Shown: piece after piece, positions 26,721 through 34,803 of the stretch
How the letters are laid out: every line of letters begins with the position of its first letter
How positions within the stretch are numbered: the first letter of the stretch is position 1
Origin: Halohasta salina
GTDB taxonomy: Archaea; Halobacteriota; Halobacteria; Halobacteriales; Haloferacaceae
Direction: 5' to 3'
NCBI RefSeq assembly: GCF_024178165.1
Contig: NZ_JAMZIE010000002.1
Coordinates: 1 to 64,000, forward strand
Length of the DNA stretch: 64,000 nucleotides
The notes under the pieces: generated by a model
The model's input: only the letters and a program-made list of their open reading frames with translations
What the model was told of the DNA's origin: nothing
Databases searched by the model: none
Translations under genes and position numbers: made by a program

Positions 26721-28148
26721 TCAGTCGTCCAACTGGCCGTTCAACACCTTCGCTGCGACCAAAATCGGATCCCACACCGGACTGAACGGCGGCGCGTAGG
26801 CCAGATCCAGCCGCTCGACCTCCCCGACGGTCATCCCGGCGTCGAGCGCCGTCGACAGCGTATCGATCCGCACCGCCGCCCGGTCGGGGCCGACGATCGA
26901 TCCCCCGAGCAGACGTTCTGTCTCCCGATCGGCGACGAGCGTGACGTCGGTTTCGGCCGCTCCTGGATAGTACCCCGAGCGCGACCCCGCAGTAATCGTT
27001 GCCGACACCGGATCGAACCCCGCCGCGGTCGCTTCCGCCTCGCTGACGAGTCCCACCCGACCACACTCCTGATCGAAGGCTTTGACCACTGCCGTCCCAG
27101 CGATATCGCCGACCGGCGTCGGCTCGCCCGCCACCGTCGACCCGATCGCACGGCCGGCGCGGTTGGCCGTCAGCCCCAGCGGGAGCCACGTCTCCTCGCC
27201 GGTCACCGTATGCCGGGCGGTCGCACAGTCACCTGCTGCGTAGACGTCGTCGAGGTTCGTCCGGCCGTAGTCGTCGGTCCGAAGCGCCCCGCCCGTGCCG
27301 AGGTCGACCCCGGTTTCGGCGAGCAACTCGGTGTTGGGTTCGATACCGACGCCGACGACCGCGAGGTCGACGGCCAACTCCGCGCCGTCGAAGGCGACGG
27401 CTTCGATCCGGTCGTCGCCGACCAGTGCGTCGACCGGCGTCTCGGTGTGGACGGTTACTCCCTTGTCTGCGAGTTCGGTCTCGACGCGCTCGCCGACCGC
27501 CTCGCCGAACGGCCGCAGGACGTGCTCGGAGCGCTGGAATAGATGGACCTCGAGGCCGCGGCCGACGAGGGCTTCGGCCATCTCGACGCCGACGTAGCCA
27601 CCGCCGACGATCGCCGCCGTTTCGGGCGCAGCCAATTCGGCGTTGTACGCGACTCGCTCCCGATCTACCGGCGTGTCGTCGACCCGTCCGAAATCGTACT
27701 CGTCAGGGTCGGCGATGTAGGCGTCGATGGCTGCGGCGGCGTCCATACTGTGGAGCGTGAACGCGCCGTCGACCCCTCGAACGTCGAAGGAACCAGTGGT
27801 CGCCCGGCCGCCGGTGGCCACCAGGAGATCCGAATAGGGTTGGTCGAACGTCTCATCGTCGCTCTCTACGCGGACCGTTTTGGCTTCGGGGTCGACGCCC
27901 GTTACTTCGTGGCCGCGCCGGAGATCGATCCCCCGCTCGTCGGCCTCGGCGGGCAACAGCGACAGTAGATCGGCCATGCGGTCGACCCGGCCCTCGATGA
28001 AGTAGGGCATCCCGCAGTAGGCATAGGAGATCCACTGGCCCTTTTCGAAGACGATCACCTCTCGGTCGGGGGCGGCCCGGCGGCACTTGCTGGCGGCACT
28101 CAGCCCGGCGGCATCGGCACCGACGACGACGAACGGATCGGTCGACAT
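26721..28148 (-). CDS. CoA-disulfide reductase/NADH oxidase-type flavoprotein
   Basis: A 475-residue FAD-dependent pyridine-nucleotide-disulfide oxidoreductase. It has the N-terminal FAD motif VVGADAAGLSAASKCRR, a single active-site cysteine in SYAYCGMPYFIEG (Cys near residue 44), the NAD motif VGGGYVGVEMAEAL (about 150-163) and VYAAGDCA near 290. The single-Cys pattern is that of CoA-disulfide reductases and water-forming NADH oxidases, which keep thiol balance. The haloarchaeal thiol is gamma-glutamylcysteine, so its true substrate may differ. The start at 28148 (MSTDPFVVVG) is used. A DUF1289 gene lies divergently upstream. Confidence 0.87.
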   Translation of the reverse strand: MSTDPFVVVGADAAGLSAASKCRRAAPDREVIVFEKGQWISYAYCGMPYFIEGRVDRMADLLSLLPAEADERGIDLRRGHEVTGVDPEAKTVRVESDDETFDQPYSDLLVATGGRATTGSFDVRGVDGAFTLHSMDAAAAIDAYIADPDEYDFGRVDDTPVDRERVAYNAELAAPETAAIVGGGYVGVEMAEALVGRGLEVHLFQRSEHVLRPFGEAVGERVETELADKGVTVHTETPVDALVGDDRIEAVAFDGAELAVDLAVVGVGIEPNTELLAETGVDLGTGGALRTDDYGRTNLDDVYAAGDCATARHTVTGEETWLPLGLTANRAGRAIGSTVAGEPTPVGDIAGTAVVKAFDQECGRVGLVSEAEATAAGFDPVSATITAGSRSGYYPGAAETDVTLVADRETERLLGGSIVGPDRAAVRIDTLSTALDAGMTVGEVERLDLAYAPPFSPVWDPILVAAKVLNGQLDD

Positions 28149-28262
28149 ACCGTGGAGTTCGCCTACAACTACAAAAGGCTCAGTCGGTCGTGCGGCGCTG
28201 ACGACCACGCTGGTGGCCGGGACCGAACCACGGAAGTAGGTCGGCGCGCTCTATTCGGTCGA

Positions 28263-28418
28263 ATGGTCAGTAGTCCCTGTATCAACGTCTGTACGGTCGA
28301 CGACGGCGTCTGCACGGCCTGTGGGCGGACGCTCGAAGACATCGCGAACTGGGCAGCGATGACCGAGGCCGAGCGCATTGAGCGAATGCGGGCACTCGAC
28401 GTGCCAGCGGACTCCTGA
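28263..28418 (+). CDS. DUF1289 small cysteine-rich protein
   Basis: A 51-residue protein starting MVSSPCINVCTVDDGVCTAC. Four cysteines in C-x3-C-x6-C-x2-C followed by GR-x-L-x-x-I-x-x-W match DUF1289, a short putative Fe-S or zinc-binding family of unknown role. An in-frame start 37 codons upstream has no conserved residues. It sits between the flavoprotein gene (divergent) and the 3' end of the amino-acid ABC operon (convergent). Confidence 0.88.
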   Translation: MVSSPCINVCTVDDGVCTACGRTLEDIANWAAMTEAERIERMRALDVPADS

Positions 28419-28430
28419 CCTCCGGTTCTG

Positions 28431-29447
28431 CTACTCTCGACCCGTCGACGTGCCGACTCCGGGCAGGGCGACCCGGTCTTCGAGCCGCTGCATCGCTATC
28501 GCGGTCGTCAGCACCAATCCGAGATAGCAGAGTCCGACGACGACGTAGATCTCGGTGTACTGGAAGGTATCGGAGCCGATGTCCCGTGCGCGGCGGAACA
28601 TATCGGGAACCGTGATGAAGGCGGCCAGCGAGGAGTATTTGATGAGGTAGACGAACTCGTTGGTCCAGCCGGGGATGGCGAACCGCAGCCCCTGCGGGAG
28701 GACGACGTGGCGGATCCCCTCGCGTTTCGAGAGGCCGACCGCGCGGGCGGCCGTGAGTTGTCCTTCGTCGACCGACTGGAGCGCCGCCCGAATATACTCG
28801 GCCTGATACGCCGAGGAGTTGACCGTGAAGGCAATGATGGCGACGACCGCCGCCGACCGCGGCGCTCCCGGTAGCTCCATCAGGCCGATCCCGCTGACGA
28901 GCCCCGCCAGCGGCAGCCCGAAATAGAAAAAAAACAGCTGGGCCAACAGCGGCGTCCCGCGGATCAACTCGGTGTAGGCCAGCGAGAGGCTGCTGCTGAT
29001 CGGTCCGCCGTAGACGCGTGTCACGGCGAGCGGGACCGCGATCACCAGCCCGAACGCCATCGAGATGACCGTCAGGTAGACCGTAATAAACGCCCCCGCG
29101 GCCAGCGCCGGCCCCGTCGACGTGGCGAACGCCGCCAGCTCGAAGGGCCACGCCAGCCACTCGACGAGGACCCCTGCCGGGCCGACGGCGGCTGCCACGC
29201 CGCCGAGAGCCTCGGCGACTGCCGCGAACGGTTCGGCCGGAATCCACGGCTCGCGGGCCCCGACGCGGACCTCCGAGCGGATCAGGTCCGGCAACCCGAT
29301 GGCCGTAAACACACTGTCGAGCAGCGTGTTGTGGGCTGCCCAGCGAGCCAGCAGCCACAGCCACAGCGCCCCACCGACAACCCCGGCGACCACCTTCTTG
29401 CGGCCGCGAATCGTTCCGACGGCCGCGTCGACGGTGTCGGCGCTCAT
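28431..29447 (-). CDS. polar amino acid ABC transporter permease (second)
   Basis: A 338-residue HisM/GlnP-type permease with an extra ~100-residue N-terminal region that includes a predicted helix (VAGVVGGALWLWLLARWA). The core has helices from about residue 110 and the EAA-type loop AARAVGLSKREGIRHVVLPQG (about 230-250). It probably forms a heterodimer with the permease encoded at 30175. The start overlaps the upstream ATPase stop by 4 bases (ATGA type). It closes a binding protein-permease-ATPase-permease operon. Confidence 0.9.
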   Translation of the reverse strand: MSADTVDAAVGTIRGRKKVVAGVVGGALWLWLLARWAAHNTLLDSVFTAIGLPDLIRSEVRVGAREPWIPAEPFAAVAEALGGVAAAVGPAGVLVEWLAWPFELAAFATSTGPALAAGAFITVYLTVISMAFGLVIAVPLAVTRVYGGPISSSLSLAYTELIRGTPLLAQLFFFYFGLPLAGLVSGIGLMELPGAPRSAAVVAIIAFTVNSSAYQAEYIRAALQSVDEGQLTAARAVGLSKREGIRHVVLPQGLRFAIPGWTNEFVYLIKYSSLAAFITVPDMFRRARDIGSDTFQYTEIYVVVGLCYLGLVLTTAIAMQRLEDRVALPGVGTSTGRE

Positions 29448-30178
29448 TGGTGGAGGCCGGTCAGCTCGCCGAGGAACGTGCCCGTCCGTTCGTGCTCGGG
29501 GTTCTCGAAGAGCTGTTCGGGCGGTCCCCGCTCGACGATCTCGCCGTCGTCGAGGAAGGTGATCGTGTCGGCAGCCGACCGGGCGAACCCCATCTCGTGG
29601 GTGACACAGAGCATCGTCATCCCCTCCTCGGCGAGGTCCTTCATCACCGTCAGCACCTCGCCGATGAGTTCGGGATCCAGCGCGCTGGTCGGCTCGTCGA
29701 AGAGGATGAGTTCGGGGTCCATCGCCAGCGCGCGGGCGATCCCGACCCGCTGTTGCTGACCACCGGAGAGTTCAGCCGGGTAGGAGTCGGCCTGATCGGC
29801 GAGACCGACCCGGTCGAGGTAGTCGTCGGCCTTCGCGTCGGCCTCCGCTTTCGAGAGGCCCAACACCTCCCGAAGGCCGAGGGTGATGTTGCCGCGGGCG
29901 GTGAGGTGTGCAAAGAGGTTGAAGTCTTGGAAGACCATGCCCACGCGGCGGCGGAGTTCGTTTTCGTCGACCCCGTGGATCTCCTCGTCGTCGAGGTAGA
30001 TCTCGCCGCTGTCGATCTCGGTGAGCCGATTGACACACCGCAGCAGCGTCGACTTCCCCGAGCCGCTTGGCCCGACGATGACCTCGACCTGCTGGCGGTC
30101 CATCCCGAAACTCACATCGTGCAGTACCGGTTCGTCGCCGTAGGATTTGTCGACGCTGTCGACGCGTAGTAGACTCAT
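29444..30178 (-). CDS. amino acid ABC transporter ATP-binding protein (GlnQ type)
   Basis: A 244-residue ABC ATPase. It has Walker A GPSGSGKST (residues 36-44), the Q-loop FQDFNLFAHLTA, the signature LSGGQQQRVGIARAL (about 138-152), Walker B LILFDEPTSALDPE and the H-loop VTHEM. It is of the PAAT family, powering uptake of polar amino acids. It overlaps both flanking genes by 4 bases, which indicates translational coupling within the operon. Confidence 0.93.
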   Translation of the reverse strand: MSLLRVDSVDKSYGDEPVLHDVSFGMDRQQVEVIVGPSGSGKSTLLRCVNRLTEIDSGEIYLDDEEIHGVDENELRRRVGMVFQDFNLFAHLTARGNITLGLREVLGLSKAEADAKADDYLDRVGLADQADSYPAELSGGQQQRVGIARALAMDPELILFDEPTSALDPELIGEVLTVMKDLAEEGMTMLCVTHEMGFARSAADTITFLDDGEIVERGPPEQLFENPEHERTGTFLGELTGLHQ

Positions 30179-30891
30179 GAGTTACCTCCCGGAATCGCAT
30201 ACCGACTGTAGATGTAATCGAGCGTGCGGTTCGTCGTGAACGTGAGCACGAAGTAGATCGCGCTGATGGCGATGATGACCTCGATCACCGCGGTGTCGCG
30301 GCCGGGCTGGAGGTAGAGCCGCTCGGCGCGGGTCAGCAGTTCGGCCAGCCCGATCGCGAAGGCGACGCTTGTGTCTTTGAGGACGATCGTGAACTCGTTT
30401 TGGAACCCCGGCAGCGATCGGCGGACCGCCTGCGGGAAGACGACGTGCTGGATCGCCTGTAGTTTGGTCATCCCCACCGACCGGGCGGCCTCCAGTTGGC
30501 CCTCGCCGATCGACTGGATCGACCCGCGGAACACCTGCGCCTGATAGGCTGCGCTCCGGAGTCCGAGCGCTAGCGTCGCCGCGACGAACGCGTCGACTTT
30601 CACGCCGACGACTGGGAGGGATCCCAGCTGCGGAATCGGTAGCGCGAAGTAGAACAGCACGATCAGGACGACGATCGGCGTTCCACGGAGCAGCACGCCG
30701 GCGGTACTGACGGCCTCTGCCAGCCATCCCTCGCCGTAGACCTCGATGGCACCCGAGGGAAACCCCAGTGCGAACCCGAGGGTGAGACTCGTCGCTGTCA
30801 GGAGGACCGTGACGACGACGCCCAGCGCGATCGTCTGCCAGTTGGCGAATATAAATCCCCAGTCGCTTGCCTGCAGCACGGCCGGCTCCAT
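30175..30891 (-). CDS. polar amino acid ABC transporter permease (first)
   Basis: A 238-residue HisQ/GlnP-type permease with five predicted helices. The EAA loop is AARSVGMTKLQAIQHVVFPQAVRRSLPG (about residues 150-177). The ATG at 30891 lies 5 bases beyond the stop of the binding-protein gene and is preferred to an upstream in-frame GTG that would overlap that gene. It partners with the longer permease at 28431 and the ATPase between them. Confidence 0.9.
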   Translation of the reverse strand: MEPAVLQASDWGFIFANWQTIALGVVVTVLLTATSLTLGFALGFPSGAIEVYGEGWLAEAVSTAGVLLRGTPIVVLIVLFYFALPIPQLGSLPVVGVKVDAFVAATLALGLRSAAYQAQVFRGSIQSIGEGQLEAARSVGMTKLQAIQHVVFPQAVRRSLPGFQNEFTIVLKDTSVAFAIGLAELLTRAERLYLQPGRDTAVIEVIIAISAIYFVLTFTTNRTLDYIYSRYAIPGGNS

Positions 30892-30896
30892 CGTCG

Positions 30897-31694
30897 TTAC
30901 TCGAACCACTCGGCGACGAGTTCGTCGTATGTGCCGTCGTCCTGCAGTTCGGCGAGCGCGTCGTTGATGTCGGCCAGTCGGTCGTCGTCCTGTCGCATCC
31001 CCATCCCGTAGACCTCACCGGTCTCGATGGTAAACGCGATGCTGACCGCCCGCCCGTCGGCGAAGTTCTGCGCCACGGGAATGTCGATGATCAGTGCGTC
31101 GACGTTGCCGTTTTCGAGGTCTTGGACGCCGAGCGTGTAGTTGTCGTACTGTCGGGTGTCGTCCGCAGAGACGATCCCATCGTCGACCAGCGTATCGACC
31201 TCGTCTTGGCCGGTCGTCCCCGACTGGGCACCGACCCGCTGGTCCGCGAGGTCGTCGACGCTCTCGGGACTGAGATCACTGTCCTCGGCGACGAGAACCG
31301 CCTGATCCGACTCGTAGTAGGGGTCGGTGAAAGCGATCTGCTGTTGTCGCTCCTCGTTGATCGTCATCGCCGCGGCGATCAGGTCGAGGTTGCCCTGTGT
31401 CAGCGAGGGGATTAGCGAGTCGAACTCGATTTCGGTCCACTCGCCGACCTCGTACCCAGCGCGCTCGATGGCCGCTTCCGCGAGGTCGACGTCGAAGCCG
31501 ACGAGTTCGCCGTCCTCGGTGTACTCGAACGGCGGGAACCCGGGGGCCGTCCCGGGGTTGATGACTTCGGTGCCGTCGTCCTCGCCGTCCTCGCCGTCGC
31601 CGCTGCCCGTACAGCCCGCGACCGCACCAGTCGCGCCGACCGCGCCGACTGCTTTGAGATAGCTCCGTCGATCGATAGTGGCATCAGGTGTCAT
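30897..31694 (-). CDS. amino acid ABC transporter substrate-binding lipoprotein
   Basis: A 265-residue extracellular protein. The signal contains RRSYLKAVGAVGATGAVAGC, a Tat motif plus lipobox, then a short Gly/Asp/Glu linker. The mature part is an SBP family 3 domain: FPPFEYTEDGELVGFDVDLA (about 52-71), QGNLDLIAAAMTINEERQQ, and FTDPYYESDQAVLV. These contact amino acids such as glutamine, arginine or cystine; the ligand is not assignable. The ATG at 31694 is preferred; 20 upstream in-frame residues lack signal features. It is the first gene of the operon. Confidence 0.92.
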   Translation of the reverse strand: MTPDATIDRRSYLKAVGAVGATGAVAGCTGSGDGEDGEDDGTEVINPGTAPGFPPFEYTEDGELVGFDVDLAEAAIERAGYEVGEWTEIEFDSLIPSLTQGNLDLIAAAMTINEERQQQIAFTDPYYESDQAVLVAEDSDLSPESVDDLADQRVGAQSGTTGQDEVDTLVDDGIVSADDTRQYDNYTLGVQDLENGNVDALIIDIPVAQNFADGRAVSIAFTIETGEVYGMGMRQDDDRLADINDALAELQDDGTYDELVAEWFE

Positions 31695-31977
31695 ATTACT
31701 GTACTCGTAGGAGTCGGTGTTTAACGTTTCGACACGGAGAATGTTGGCAATCACACACCATCCGCACGATTCATCACTAGGCTGTTTCGATCCCGCTGCG
31801 CGTCACGGCTCCGGCAGCCGATCGACCCCGCACTGTCGGTAGCCGGTCCGCCGAATCGGCCGCAATCGGGACCGAGGCGGCTGCTGCGGGTCGACCGGCC
31901 GATCCGGCGGTTACCCGTACAATATATCAGAGATAATGAAATATACTTTTGAACGTTACTGTTTAACGACATAATAT

Positions 31978-32490
31978 ATGTCGGAGTCCAACACGGAGCG
32001 GCCGGACGACACGCCCTGTCAGATGGAGATCGTGTTCGATCAGTCGACGCCGCCCGACGACTGTCGGACCACCGGCAACCGCGTGCGGTGTGCGCCGGTC
32101 TCTCACCACGCCGACCCGCTGTCGATCGAGAGCGGCGTCACGATCTGCAAGGAGTTCGGCTACGACGAGATCAAGGGCAGTGGGATGATGCGGGCCGGCG
32201 ACATCGTCCAGCCGGCCAACCAGCTCGATTCCGAGTTCGGCGACCGCGTCACTGGCGGCCTGTTCGCCGACGTGATGACGCCGGCCCACAGCGCCTATCC
32301 GATGACCGTCTTCCACGGTTTCCGGCTCGTGCCCGCCGTCGACGGGTTCGGTTTCGCCACCTCGGTCGGTTCGAAAGTCGAAAACCACTTCGAGACGGCC
32401 GATCTCGTCCGGACGAGTCACAACCGGCTGACCGTCATCACCAACACCGATCAGTTCTCACAGCGGCTGCTCAAATCACACACCGACTGA
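31978..32490 (+). CDS. uncharacterised 170-residue protein
   Basis: Not recognised. It encodes 170 residues without signal peptide or membrane helix. Features include a Cys pair in DDCRTTGNRVRCAPVSHHAD (residues 27-46), TICKEFGYDEIKGSGMMRAGD (about 56-76) and a beta-rich C-terminal half (VFHGFRLVPAVDGFGFATSVG). Codon use and acidity are like its neighbours. A TATA-like GAAATATACTTTT at about 31939-31951 lies 30 bases before the ATG, so the gene looks active and leaderless. Its stop codon TGA is followed, with no spacer, by a 79-bp hairpin repeat. Confidence 0.7.
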   Translation: MSESNTERPDDTPCQMEIVFDQSTPPDDCRTTGNRVRCAPVSHHADPLSIESGVTICKEFGYDEIKGSGMMRAGDIVQPANQLDSEFGDRVTGGLFADVMTPAHSAYPMTVFHGFRLVPAVDGFGFATSVGSKVENHFETADLVRTSHNRLTVITNTDQFSQRLLKSHTD

Positions 32491-32569
32491 TACTGGTTAT
32501 TGTAGACGGTTACCGCTTCGACCGCCGCCCGGTGGGCGGTCGAGCGGCAACTTCCTACAATAATCCGTA
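32491..32569 (+). repeat. 79-bp stop-codon-abutting hairpin repeat, copy A
   Basis: This element starts on the base after the TGA of the preceding gene. It folds into one long imperfect hairpin: TAC/GTA and GG/CC at the base, a perfect 9-bp stem (TTATTGTAG at 32497-32505 with CTACAATAA at 32555-32563), then CCGCT/AGCGG and an 8-bp top stem CGACCGCC/GGCGGTCG with loop GCCCGGTG. Copy B at 33637 matches at 66 of 79 positions in the same orientation. No coding potential is evident. Confidence 0.75.
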
Positions 32570-33331
32570 TGAGTGGCGGCCCCACTCCGGTCGCTTTGCT
32601 GACTACCCCGATGTGCCCTCCCGGTCCGATTCGCCCTCCCGCTTGGTCGACCGCCGGCCGTATTGGTACGGTCCCCCGGCTCACGTGTCGACAGCACGGC
32701 CCGAAGCTGGCGGGCGCTGTGGGAGCGACACCGTTGACAGGCGGGACCTCGGACGATTGTACTCGGCAGCGATGAAGGAGTGGGTGGCCACCGGAAGCCG
32801 GTGGTGGGACAACAGGAACAGCCGGAACGTGGTGCCTCAGCGGCGACGTCGGCGCGAGGTCCGCCGGAAGACGACGTTCGACGACTCCCGCAGGCGACCG
32901 TAGCGTGTCGAGCTGTGGGTCGTCGACCGGAACCGTTCGTACTGGTTCTCATTACTCGTCGTTCGTTTGTTTTTTGCTGGCTTTCGTACCATCATCACAC
33001 TCAATTCAACGGCTCAGGTATGTATTTGTGTGACTAACGCGGCAATATATCGAGCATGCTCGAAATTCCTTGACGCTGCGCAAAGAGAAACTCGGTTCGG
33101 AGTAAATAGTTCGGATCTCGGGCCGCCGATGCGAGTATATCTGTGTGTTTGTAAACTATAACAGATATTAAGGCTCGTTTTGAGCGATTCTATGTGCGAT
33201 TGGTGGAAGAATATTCATTATAGTCTCCCAGCCGTCCTTCCCGGATATGAAACCGAGGCCGTAGGTGGGGCCGCAGTCGGCGTGGCGTGTCGACTGGGGT
33301 GTGTAGGGTCTCACCTATTTCGCGCGGCAGA
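32570..33331. other. gene-poor intergenic stretch
   Basis: No supportable gene. 32570-32930 is G+C-rich with only low-complexity Arg/Gly/Pro reading frames; it contains a CCACCGGAAGCCGGTGG hairpin (32794-32810). 32935-33240 turns clearly A+T-rich (GTTTGTTTTTTGC, AATATATCGAGCATGCTCG with a 10-bp palindrome, AGATATTAAGG). The composition break suggests inserted or decayed DNA. I tested the G+C-rich half for SRP RNA and RNase P core motifs and did not find them. Confidence 0.5.
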
Positions 33332-33355
33332 AATGCGCCGGCCGGGATTTGAACC
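33332..33355 (-). repeat. duplicated 3' end of tRNA-Gly (tRNA remnant)
   Basis: These 24 bases are identical to 33456-33479, the acceptor 3' strand and T-arm side of the tRNA-Gly gene, in the same orientation and 124 bases away. The rest of a tRNA is missing. An inverted T-arm-like word (GGTTCAAATCCCTCTTG) lies between the copies at 33403-33419. A hairpin of 10 bp (33424-33433 with 33448-33457) fills the remainder. This is the form of an att-site duplication at a tRNA 3' end. Confidence 0.65.
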
Positions 33356-33457
33356 GGAGCAAGACGGTCGCGCTCACCGCGTTCGCGCGCTGCGACTCGC
33401 AGGGTTCAAATCCCTCTTGTCGATTCCTGCGGCTCGCGGAGTTGCTCGCCGCAGGAA

Positions 33458-33528
33458 TGCGCCGGCCGGGATTTGAACCCGGGCCATGAGCTTGGAAGGC
33501 TCAGGTCCTACCACTAGACCACCGGCGC
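33458..33528 (-). tRNA. tRNA-Gly (anticodon UCC)
   Basis: Read on the minus strand it starts GCGCCGGTGGTCTAGTGGTA, has the anticodon arm TGAGC-CTTCCAA-GCTCA with anticodon TCC, a T arm CCCGGGTTCAAATCCCGG, and the acceptor GCGCCGG/CCGGCGC with discriminator A. Length is 71 bases without an encoded CCA. No intron is seen. A duplicated piece of its 3' end lies 124 bases downstream in the direction of transcription. Confidence 0.95.
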
Positions 33529-33636
33529 GCGAGACGTCGACCGCGGCAACACGTCGCGTTCCAACGCCGCTGTATCGACGTACCCCACAGTTCTCGACCG
33601 GCCATTAATTACCTTACCGTTTCGCCGCGAGCGTCA

Positions 33637-33715
33637 TACTGGTTATCGGAGACGGTTCCCGCACCGACCGCCGCCCGGTGAGCGGTCGAGCGGTACCTTC
33701 CTCAAGTACTCCGTC
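33637..33715 (+). repeat. 79-bp stop-codon-abutting hairpin repeat, copy B
   Basis: Aligned to copy A it differs at 13 of 79 positions with no gaps. The central core (CGACCGCCGCCCGGTG, then GCGGTCGAGCGG) is nearly identical, with changes concentrated in the outer stem. The hairpin is kept: GAG/CTC, GGT/ACC, CCGC/GCGG and CGACCGC/GCGGTCG. It ends on the base before the TAA of the minus-strand flavoprotein gene, so it too lies directly at a gene's 3' end, but in the opposite orientation relative to that gene. Confidence 0.75.
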
Positions 33716-34750
33716 TTAGTCGTCGCCGAAACTCCGGGCCGCAGCCTGTAGATCGGCCGACACCGCCGGGACCTCGCTTTCGGCGACCGGCCCTTCGGCC
33801 TCGATCTCCGCGAGTGATTTGGGATACGTCCGCAGTTCCTTGTGGATCGCCAACCCCGCCTTCGCGCCCTTGCCCATCGCCACCGGTACCTGATTGTGGC
33901 CCGGCGTGATGTCGCCGACCGCATAGACGCCCTCAACGCTGGTTCGGCCGTGATCGTCGACGACGACCGTCCCGTCGTCGTTCAGTTCACAGTCCAGCGC
34001 CTCCGCCAACTCGGTGTTGTAGTTCGAGCCGTACATGGCGAAGCCGCCCCTGTACTCCCGGACCGTCCCGTCCTCGAACTCGAAGCTTTTGAGCCAGCCG
34101 TCGTCGCCTTTGGTCATCCCCGTGATGTCCTCGTGGATGACGTCGACCGGGTGGGCCTTGACCAGCCGCTGGGTCTCGTCGCTCCACTCGATGTCGTCAC
34201 CGCGGGTGAGGATGTCGACCTCGTCGGTGAAGTTGAGCATGATCATCGCCACGTGGGCGGCGGCCTCGCCGGTCCCCATCACGTACACCGATTCGTCGAT
34301 GAACATGTAGGCATCACAGTGGAGACAGTAGTGCAGTCCCTTCCCGGTCCGCGGCAGCGGCGGCTCCGGGCGCTCGTCGGAAAACCCGACGCCGAGGACC
34401 ACGCGGTCGGCGAGGACGTCCGCCGAGTTCCCACGCAGGTGGAACCGGCCGTCATCGGTACGTTCGATCTCGGTGACGAGGTCCCGGATGACGTCGCCGC
34501 CGTACTCTTCGACCTGCTCGGTTGCGGTCCCGAGGAACTCGTTGCCCGAGACGTCCTCGGTGACGCCGATCACGTTGTGTGTGTCGAGCATCATCGCCGC
34601 GCGGCCGCCCCCGCGGTCCACCACGACAGTATCGTGGCCGAGTCGCGTGGTGTACAACGCCGCCGACAGTCCGGCCGGTCCCCCGCCAACGACCGCGACT
34701 TCGTAGCTTTCAGCGCCCGATTCGGCGTCCGCTCCCTCTGTCTCACTCAT
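33716..34750 (-). CDS. thioredoxin-reductase-like FAD/NAD(P) oxidoreductase
   Basis: A 344-residue flavoprotein of the thioredoxin-reductase superfamily. The FAD motif is VAVVGGGPAGLSAALYTTRLG (about residues 18-38), the redox pair is YCLHCDAY (near 140), a glycine motif YVMGTGEAAAH follows near 157, and GVYAVGDITPG is near 290. The NAD motif reads GTGEAA rather than the usual GxGxxA/G with downstream Arg, so its electron donor may differ from NADPH, as in ferredoxin- or NADH-linked relatives. It is a second homologue beside a standard TrxB at 35636. The 79-bp repeat copy B directly follows its stop. Confidence 0.87.
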   Translation of the reverse strand: MSETEGADAESGAESYEVAVVGGGPAGLSAALYTTRLGHDTVVVDRGGGRAAMMLDTHNVIGVTEDVSGNEFLGTATEQVEEYGGDVIRDLVTEIERTDDGRFHLRGNSADVLADRVVLGVGFSDERPEPPLPRTGKGLHYCLHCDAYMFIDESVYVMGTGEAAAHVAMIMLNFTDEVDILTRGDDIEWSDETQRLVKAHPVDVIHEDITGMTKGDDGWLKSFEFEDGTVREYRGGFAMYGSNYNTELAEALDCELNDDGTVVVDDHGRTSVEGVYAVGDITPGHNQVPVAMGKGAKAGLAIHKELRTYPKSLAEIEAEGPVAESEVPAVSADLQAAARSFGDD

Positions 34751-34803
34751 TGTCCTCCCTACGAACTCCGGTTATATAAGCACCCCACAGTTGTGCGCGA
34801 CAG

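Noticed and set aside
32794-32810. Hairpin with GGAA loop, considered as SRP RNA helix 8 or another ncRNA
   Set aside because: The GGAAG tetraloop alone is not enough; neither the conserved SRP helix 8 internal loop nor RNase P core blocks are present in the surrounding 400 bases on either strand.
32780-33037. 85-codon frame reaching into the A+T-rich part
   Set aside because: It has no conserved text, mixed composition and no promoter at the right distance, so it is not called a gene.
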